A stretch of DNA of 64,000 bases from Acephala macrosclerotiorum. Its lineage: Eukaryota; Ascomycota; Leotiomycetes; Helotiales; Mollisiaceae. The notes beneath the pieces were generated by a model that saw only the letters and a program-made list of their open reading frames with translations, had not been told where the DNA came from and made no database searches. The DNA lies in assembly GCA_014904845.1 (NCBI GenBank), contig MU119241.1, forward strand, positions 248,001-312,000, read 5' to 3'. Position numbers and translations under genes: made by a program. Positions 57,614 through 64,000 of the stretch are shown one piece after another. Position 1 is the first letter of the stretch. Every line of letters starts with the position of its first letter.

Positions 57614-59778
57614 ATGTCCAAGACGCCACATCCCTTGTTGCCTATCAGCCAGTCCATTTCAGACTATATCCGGCTGGAACTCTCGGCACGCACAATTCCC
57701 AGGCTGCCGCATCTTGTTGTTGGCCTGGCGATACCGCTTCTCGTAGTAAGAACCCCTCAACACAGAAACTTCCCCAGCAAGCCAGCACACTTCAACTAAC
57801 AAACAAGTACACCCCAATTCGAATCATTTACAATCTCAGATACCATCCACTTGCAAGATTCCCCGGACCAGCCTTATGGAAAGTCACAAGATGGCCCTAC
57901 ATGCGAGTAATGCAGCAGGGGACTCTCGTCCACGAAATCTCAAAATTCCACGAACAATACGGAGAAACGATACGAGTAGGACCCAACGAAATCTCATGCA
58001 TAAATCCACAAGCCTGGCAGAATATATACGGAGGTCACAAATCAGGACAAACGTTCCAAAAGAATCCACTTTAGATATCAAGACAGAGGAGCAGCTCGAA
58101 TTCGATACTAAGCGCCAAAGATGCAGACCAACATCATATCCGACGTCTGATCTCGCATGCGTTCTCAGAGAAAGCTTTGAGGGAGCAAAAACCCATTCTC
58201 CTGGAGTACATTGGGACTTTGATGCAAAGACTACATGATCAAGTGAGAGCTGGGTGGGGAAGCGGGGTCGTGAATCCGGTCTACTGGTATAGCTGGACAA
58301 CGTTCGATATTGTTGGCGAACTTGGGTTTGGCGAGGCGTTTGGATGTTTGACTTCCTTTCGTGAGAATGAGTGGAGTTCTATGGTGTTCTCACACCTCAA
58401 CGCAGCCTCACTCGTAACATCTGTCCGCTTTTATCCATTTCTGGAGCGCTTGTTACGCAGCTGTATGCCATCTCCAGTCAAGAATCGACAGGCAGAGTGG
58501 TCATTAAGTCAGCTAGCTGATGTCAGTACTGATAACTGATCATTTATCAGCTAGTCAGTTGAAAAAATCTCGAATGACATAATTAATCAGTTAAAATCCT
58601 AGAAAATTTGTAGTTTTTAGGCCATTTTGAAGAGATAAATAACTTAAAACGCTTGAAAAACCGTGAATTTTTGCAACTTTGATATAAGTTCAAAAAATTT
58701 ACTAGCTTTTTGTCCCTTTTAACTTTTTAATCTATTTATAAACAAAAATAAATAGTCAAGTTTTTCGAATTGCATAAAGATATAAATTAAAACGTGGTTT
58801 CATACTATTTTTAGTAGCTGATTAGCAACTGATCAATTCATGACTTAAGTCATTCGGTTATCTTTCTTCTTGTCAGCTAGTCAGTTGGCCATTTTACTCA
58901 AATGATTAAGGGCTGACTGGCTTAATGACCACTCTGCCGATAGGGACATTTTCAACTGAGCAAGGAAAAGCTTCATCGACGACTGAAAGACGCACCGGAG
59001 ACTAACAGTGATTTCATGTCGTACATTCTGGACCCAAACTTAACCAGCGAATGCCGCTGGAGGAGATTGAGACCACGTTCAACATTCTCATCATAGCTGG
59101 AAGCGAGACAACAGCATCAGCACTCGCTGGGATGACAGGATATCCCTTAAAGAATCCAACTTCCCTCGCAACACTTATCAAGAAGATTCATGGTACTTTC
59201 AAAGCATAGAATGACATCAATCTGATTTCAGCGGGGAAGCTGCTATATCTGTCCGCTGTTATCGAGGAGGGACTAAGAATGGCTCCTCCTGTTCCGAGCG
59301 GGTTGCCAAGAGTAGTTCCTCCTGGTGGAGCAATGGTGTGCGGCGAATGGCTTCCAGGCGGGTAAGCTTAATGTCCCCGTGAAGTCCCGGTGAAGAAGTA
59401 CATTGAATTACTCCTTAACTAACGATGTAAATGCAGACGAACATATCTTTCGGCTAGTGGACTGCCTATCGCTCTTCGTTGAACTCCACTCGACCAAACT
59501 AGTTTCTTCTAGAACGGTGGCTTTTGTCGGATCGAAGTTCAGCCTTCTCTGGAGATAGAAAATCTGCTTTCCAACCGTTCTCCTTTGATCTTCGAAACTG
59601 CATTGGTAAAAATCTAGCTTATGCCGAGTTGCGTCTTATTCTAGCTCGACTTCTCTGGAACTTTGATCTTAGTTTGCCAACAGGTCAGGCTGAGTATGAA
59701 TGGTCAAAGCAGCGAACATATATTTTGGCGGAGAAGCAGCCGCTGAACGTACGCTTGTCTGTAGCAAAACATAATTGA
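57614..59778 (+). pseudogene. cytochrome P450 gene, broken and split by a MITE
   Basis: Exon 1 (57614..57745) encodes a membrane anchor; exon 2 from 57808 continues YNLRYHPLARFPGP, then RVGPNEISCINPQAW, RRLISHAFSEKALR and WTTFDIVGELGFGEAFG. At 58492 a 446-bp element interrupts the gene. After it come FQLSKEKLHRRL, the I-helix (IIAGSETTAS), the K-helix ExxR (EEGLRM), PRVVPPGG and the heme region [20 protein letters not shown]. The heme loop has Asp-Leu where Gly-Pro is usual. Other defects: TAG at 58072; a frame change near 59050; TAG near 59208; further TAGs near 59454 and 59500. It is a clear pseudogene of a microsomal fungal P450; the clan is not assigned. Confidence 0.85.
58492..58937. mobile_element. 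446-bp MITE inside the P450 gene
   Basis: The left end GCAGAGTGGTCATTAAGTCAG (from 58492) is matched by the reverse complement of the right end (ending 58937), GCAGAGTGGTCATTAAGCCAG, with one mismatch in 21. The flanks CGACAG (58486-58491) and CGATAG (58938-58943) look like a 6-bp target duplication with one C-to-T change. A CAGCTAGTCAGTTG word occurs near both ends in the same orientation. The interior is AT-rich and noncoding. The superfamily is uncertain. Confidence 0.8.
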
Positions 59779-59932
59779 TGCGTGGTGCTTGAAAGAAGCG
59801 CTGATACCGAGGAGGAAGATGGAGTTTGCGTTCTGGGTAGCCTCATGCCAACGTAGGCAAAAGTGGAGAAGATTGTTCTAAACAATGTACATGGTATTCA
59901 TTACCAACATTCATGAAACTCCAAACGCTAAA

Positions 59933-61582
59933 TCATACAGTCAAGAACGCGCTGCTTCCACCAGAGTGTGCAGGACTGGCAAGCAGTTCCCCAGCTCTTC
60001 GCATCCGGTCCTTGATGACCTGCTCCTCACTCTCCCATCTCCCAATCGTATCCTTTTGATCGGCGCCAAATCCAAGCCAGCTTCCAGCATTGGATGCTTT
60101 GGTTTCCCTTTCTGCTTTTGCCATCTTGTTGACCATTGTCATCCAGTTTCCCAGGCCGACCTCGAGACATTGCTTGCAAGTATTCTTTGCCTCCTTGTCC
60201 AGTCCCTTCCGTCTCAATTCCTCTTCTGCGAGATCAACTGCTTCTCGAGTCCATGCTAAGCCATCTTCCCTGCTCGTCCGGCTTTGTTTGGAGGCATAAA
60301 GTATCTCTCCAATGTATGTCATGGTTGCAGCTTCCTTGCAGCGCTCCTTCGGATCTCGTAGAGGTGCAGCGGTACCGTCGTCAGGAGGGGGAGGATATTC
60401 AGGAGGAATCAATGCGGAACGTACGATCGACGTTATGGTCTTCATTATCGAATCATTCTCGTCATCTGGCATGAGAGTCGATCGCATGGTCGTGGGTGCA
60501 TCTTGTAGGGACCTTCGAGCTCGCAGAATGGAGATGAATATGGGGAGGGCTTGGGAAAGGTTATTATTCGTGGCATGATGGATGGCGAGAGCTGTGGTCG
60601 CGGATAATAAATTTGAGCTAGGAGTTCCAACGTTTGGGTTCAAGATGCCCGTTGTGGTATCGATGACCCCCTCTGGGCTGCTCGAGCTGGCAATGTCCAA
60701 CGCCCACTTGTACATCGCAGACGCAGCTTCCGGTGTCTTCTTGTACTCAAGCCATGATGCATATGCCAATGCTGCGTCGAGCCTTTGCTTTTCATTGAAC
60801 CCCTCCGTTGTCAAAGCACGCATGTAGAACACCTCCGGGGGTGTAAATGCTGGCTCGCAATCTTCTTCTCTCGGTGGTGATGGAGCTCCTGGAGGTATAG
60901 GTCGAGGATCCGGATTCGAAGGTCCGATAACAACACTTTCTGGGAAAGAAATACCTCTCGTCTTGTCCTTAACCCAACCATCCAGATGCTCGGCGGCTCT
61001 CGCAGCTCCCATGATAACCTCATAGTAGCCACGCCTCCACGGTTCAGACTTCATCGTAATATTGTAACCAGTCTTTCCGACACCAGCAACCAAGATCCCG
61101 CCCTCGACTTGGTCCTTCAATCCAGGTCCATCGATGCTCGGGTCCTCTAGTCTTGACAGCAGATACTGATAATGAAACGCAACAACAGGCCAGTTGATAA
61201 GATCCCTGAGTTCTCCATCGTGATCTTCGTTCCATCTTGAGCTCCTGTACTCTTTCCGAGTCCACCAAGACCATTCCCGTGGCGACGGAAATTTCCTTTC
61301 CAGCCATTCCTGCTGAACACCAAAAGACATCATAAAGAGCAAGGCCCAACCCGTCCAGAAAACCACTGTGTATTTTCCAGCCTTCCACACCTCATCTTTG
61401 ATCCATTCCTTTCGCTCCGTTGTGAGAAATCGTACAATGGGCCGACGATTCGGGGATGTGAGGAATGGGAGCTGTGGTCGGGAATTAGATAGCAGCGTGT
61501 TCTGCGTGAAGAGGCGAGGCGAATTGGGAGGTCGTAAAGGTCGTAGGAGTAGTATTCTCCGGACTGGGAGTCTTGGGCGCAT
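59933..61582 (-). CDS. mitochondrial membrane protein with TPR-like region
   Basis: Intronless, 549 aa from the ATG at 61582; an in-frame ATG at 61621 would add 13 residues. The second start gives an Arg-rich N-terminus (MRPRLPVRRILLLRPLRPP), a good mitochondrial presequence. One membrane helix follows (TVVFWTGWALLFMMSFGV), then a large soluble part with helical pairs (RLDAALAYASWLEYKKTPEAA; ATTALAIHHATNNNLSQALP; EAATMTYIGEILYASKQS; KNTCKQCLEVGLGNWMTMV) like tetratricopeptide repeats. The layout resembles fungal Mgr3-like inner-membrane proteins that assist the i-AAA protease, but this assignment is only suggested by architecture. The frame is clean. Confidence 0.7.
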   Translation of the reverse strand: MRPRLPVRRILLLRPLRPPNSPRLFTQNTLLSNSRPQLPFLTSPNRRPIVRFLTTERKEWIKDEVWKAGKYTVVFWTGWALLFMMSFGVQQEWLERKFPSPREWSWWTRKEYRSSRWNEDHDGELRDLINWPVVAFHYQYLLSRLEDPSIDGPGLKDQVEGGILVAGVGKTGYNITMKSEPWRRGYYEVIMGAARAAEHLDGWVKDKTRGISFPESVVIGPSNPDPRPIPPGAPSPPREEDCEPAFTPPEVFYMRALTTEGFNEKQRLDAALAYASWLEYKKTPEAASAMYKWALDIASSSSPEGVIDTTTGILNPNVGTPSSNLLSATTALAIHHATNNNLSQALPIFISILRARRSLQDAPTTMRSTLMPDDENDSIMKTITSIVRSALIPPEYPPPPDDGTAAPLRDPKERCKEAATMTYIGEILYASKQSRTSREDGLAWTREAVDLAEEELRRKGLDKEAKNTCKQCLEVGLGNWMTMVNKMAKAERETKASNAGSWLGFGADQKDTIGRWESEEQVIKDRMRRAGELLASPAHSGGSSAFLTV

Positions 61583-61951
61583 CTTGGACAATGGTCGGCG
61601 AGAGGAGAGATCGAAAGTCAAAGTTCATGTTGACCTTGAGGCCTCGCTGATAGAATCGCGAGGCACCAATGTCGAAACCTTACATCCCAGGCTGTCAATC
61701 TCCGGACAAGCCTGGGACAATCTCCCTGACAATAAGATACGAATCCAGTTAGATTCCGATCAGAATTCGCTCGAATGATGACAATTCGCATTCTTATATC
61801 AAAAATGTTGTTTTAAGGAACTATTGATTCCCAAGGGTATTCGATCACGTGTTTGTCATTCAGACTCATTTCAGGAAATACTCCCTCGAGCGTCGAGTTT
61901 ACTCTGAACATGTTTCATTACAGCAAAAACTACCGAGGTTATGAAGGAATA
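61583..61951. other. intergenic with CACGTG box
   Basis: 5' flank of the mitochondrial protein gene and 3' flank of the regulator pseudogene. CACGTG lies at about 61851. No gene. Confidence 0.4.
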
Positions 61952-63026
61952 CTACAATGATATGTTCTTCTGATCCTGAGCCAAAGCAACATCATCCCAA
62001 AATACCTTCGTCTTCGGCCCATGATACGCAGGGAACCACAAGAATTCTCCCAGTGTCAAGCCAACCCCATCCACCCCGCTCAATCCACTTTTCTCGCAAG
62101 CTTCGGCAAGTAAAGCGACAAACCACTGATAGTGGATGCTTCTCCTGCTTCCCAGCCCACCCATGACCAACATTCACAAGGTCATTTCCGGATACTGTAT
62201 CTGCAACCTCTCATTCTCAACAATGTTCATGATCTCCTTCATTCGAGCGGATAGTATGTTCGACAATTTAGGTGCTGCTTTCGCTTCTCGCATGAAGAGA
62301 AGAACGTGAATGAGTGACGCACATCCGAACATTGGGAAGATGAGAAGGTTCGGCTCGATGTTCAAATTCAGTTGGGAGAATTCGAGTGCCGCCGCTCAAT
62401 ACAATCTAGCTGGTTCTTATAGAAGACGACCTGAGGCAGTTGTCCTCTAGCTCCCATCTTATCAGCTAGAGCTTTAGGTAAAGGGAGCACGCCATGTAAG
62501 CCCTGATATAGCTCGATGAGCTGTTGAGTCTGAGATTTGGAACCCGTGAGTTTGGTCAACTTAGCCTCGTAACGTTGGGCTAGGATATGCGGGGGCTTAG
62601 CTGCTACACACGGCTCGCATTTTGTGACGCTTGGTATGAGCTTGAACCGAGGCGGCGTATTGAAGAAGATGGCCGCTATATTGTCCGTCCTGTAATGGAT
62701 GATTGAGTAAGTCGGGACCAAATCATGATCTGAGATGGAATAGATGCTTACCATGCAACGAACCATGCAACGGCCATGCTTAGATTACTTTCTTCAGAGA
62801 GGGCATCTAAGCCCCCTCTAGTGTTGACCAAAGCCTCAAGCCCATCCATATGTTCCTTGGTACCGAAACCGGCTTTTGTGTGTATCTAGGTTGCATGAGT
62901 CTGGAGACAAATAACCAAATCAGGTCCAAGCTAGCTTACACACCTGAAATGGTACTAGGAGACCAACTGTAATCAACATAGCCATAGACGCAGGTTCGTC
63001 TCCTTTCTCAACAATCCGCCTCCCCA
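61952..63026 (-). pseudogene. fungal transcription-factor-like gene, C-terminal part, broken
   Basis: Exons near 63026..62943 (MGRRIVEKGDEPASMAM), about 62903..62757 and about 62751..61952 read as the C-terminal region of the fungal-specific regulator family without its own zinc cluster: KEHMDGLEALVNTRGGLDAL is the hallmark segment, followed by AVAWFVAW and LPQVVFYKNQLDCIE. Defects: TAG near 62888 where CAG fits, a frame change near 62385, and TGA at 62176-62174 where TGG fits (PEMTL-stop-MLVMGG). The last part reads HYQWFVALLAEACEKSGL and GEFLWFPAYHG. The N-terminal half probably lies at 63496-63800. Confidence 0.65.
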
Positions 63027-63495
63027 TGATGAAAAATCATGTCGGGACTGCATTTATTCCCGCGCTGCAGGGCCAGATCATAAGATGTGTGAAAGGTGAT
63101 TCCATTGGATACCAGGGAATTCAAGAAGTTGGATTGGCGCTGCTTTAGAAAAAATGACGGGGTAGCTATCATTGTAACAAAAGCGATCTTCCCATGTTAG
63201 CAGACGACAAAATGACCGAGAGGTCGTTATACTAGGGAATCATCAGTCCCAGGTCATCGTGGGGAGGATCTAGGAATGGAGATTTGTTGCAGATGTTTGA
63301 TAGTGCTCGAGGTCCCAGATCAGTCCGCATGGAAGTTCTGCTCAACTAAGCTAGTTTCACAAGCGAGAATGGCTTGAGAGCGATACAAGACATAGTGATA
63401 ATACTAAAATAGGAAATACAAAACATTTCTTGAACTTGGGAAACAGACATGGGTCAATGAAGACAGGGGAGATTAGACTAACAATACTGCAAGTA
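63027..63495. other. unresolved stretch inside the regulator pseudogene
   Basis: This lies between the two recognisable parts of the regulator pseudogene. No open frame is convincing; it may be eroded coding sequence or a long intron. Confidence 0.3.
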
Positions 63496-63800
63496 AAAGT
63501 CGGTATGCCCCTTCTTTTGTACAGGGTACGAGGGGAATGGATCAAAAGCTGCGTTGTCTGGACCCGGAATGACGCTTGGTGCTTCAGGGCTGCGAGGGCG
63601 ATCGCGCTTCAAGGACTTCTGCCAATGTTCATTCGACTTTTTCGTGCTCTCGTTTTCTTGGTCTTTGAGAACTCGACTTCGTATTTGCCGGATGACGGGT
63701 GTGAGAGACTTTCGTTCAACCTCTCTCCTTGCTTGAGATCAAATCAGACTTCGAGAGGCGCCTTGAGGACGAGCAAGGCCGCTTTCTGTTACAAAATTAA
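63496..63800 (-). pseudogene. probable N-terminal exon of the same regulator pseudogene
   Basis: From about 63800 downwards one frame reads LNFVTESGLARPQGASRSLI, a TGA near 63740 (CGA would fit), then SQARREVERKSLTPVIRQIR, KRDRPRSPEAPSVIPGP and FDPFPSYPVQ. An opening FVTESG-like segment, a basic stretch and an FDPF(A/P)SYP box are usual at the start of fungal regulator-like proteins of this family. The plus-strand frame 63430-63987 is its shadow. The 5' end and the join to the downstream exon at 63026 are not resolved; more stops seem to lie at about 63480. Confidence 0.45.
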
Positions 63801-64000
63801 GTTTCTGCGAAGGAATTTGTCAGGGGTGGAGCAGAACAATGGAGTTGAACGAATACTGACTTTACCCGTAGCTGCAGTTCCCAAACAAGTTCTTCACATT
63901 AGCCTGCTTCTCTTGGTGCCAACCAAATCTGGTATCTTACACGGTAGTCCTAGACCAAGGCCTTCTTCCAGTCACTCGAAGATTTGACTTGCTCCTTTTA

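Noticed and set aside
57389..57631. minus-strand 80-codon frame
   Set aside because: No motif, and it overlaps the start of the P450 pseudogene on the other strand.
63430..63987. 185-codon plus-strand frame
   Set aside because: Antisense to the regulator pseudogene N-terminal part, which has recognisable family segments.
1..64000. reassigned genetic code with TAG or TAA as Gln
   Set aside because: Intact genes in the window (uS14m, ERG2, oxidase fusion) end at TAG, and internal stops also include TGA at Trp or Arg positions.
1..64000. tRNA, rRNA or CRISPR features
   Set aside because: I saw no cloverleaf with A- and B-box-like sequence, no rRNA-like sequence and no regularly spaced direct repeats. 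A tRNA scan would be decisive.

Overview
The window looks like nuclear DNA of a filamentous ascomycete (Pezizomycotina). The evidence is short GT-AG introns of about 40-115 nt with CTAAC/CTGAC branch sites, a Zn2Cys6 regulator, a HET-domain gene, a LaeA-like methyltransferase, ERG2, and two very AT-rich islands of the kind left by repeat-induced point mutation (RIP). No class or genus is claimed. Exon-intron models were built by eye from splice consensus, reading-frame phase and remembered family motifs.

Layout. 1-11 kb: thioesterase, broken HET-domain gene, secreted sedolisin peptidase, IPI3 ribosome-assembly factor. 11-17.4 kb: one intact long protein of unknown function, then three decayed genes (membrane protein with a PAN-like ectodomain, membrane-protein remnant, TPR-like gene with five stops). 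17.4-26.4 kb: nine-exon LaeA-like methyltransferase divergent from an ABM-fold protein, a head-to-head pair of paralogues of unknown family (one intact, one broken), and a Zn2Cys6 regulator. 27-42 kb is the accessory block: broken ankyrin-type gene, intact small secreted protein, its decayed paralogue cut at an AT island, broken GT2 polysaccharide synthase-like gene, Tc1-type transposase remnant, a MITE, an intact galactose oxidase/heparinase II-III-like fusion gene, and a second AT island. 42-56.4 kb is mostly intact and largely housekeeping: FMN-type monooxygenase, SGNH-type membrane acyltransferase/esterase, SDR, thiolase, ERG2, mitochondrial uS14m, Arb2-domain protein, berberine-bridge-type oxidase. 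57.6-64 kb: cytochrome P450 pseudogene split by a 446-bp MITE, a mitochondrial membrane protein, and a broken fungal regulator gene at the right edge.

Two themes stand out. First, the accessory genes carry in-frame TAG, TAA and TGA codons that nearly all read as C-to-T or G-to-A changes of CAG, CAA, CGA or TGG, often in CpA context, while the housekeeping genes are clean; this looks like RIP-type decay spreading outside the AT islands. Second, the GT2 synthase-like gene and the galactose oxidase/lyase fusion are divergently arranged, which resembles the bacterial cslA-glxA glycan system and could be the relic of a fungal glycan synthesis, oxidation and cleavage locus.
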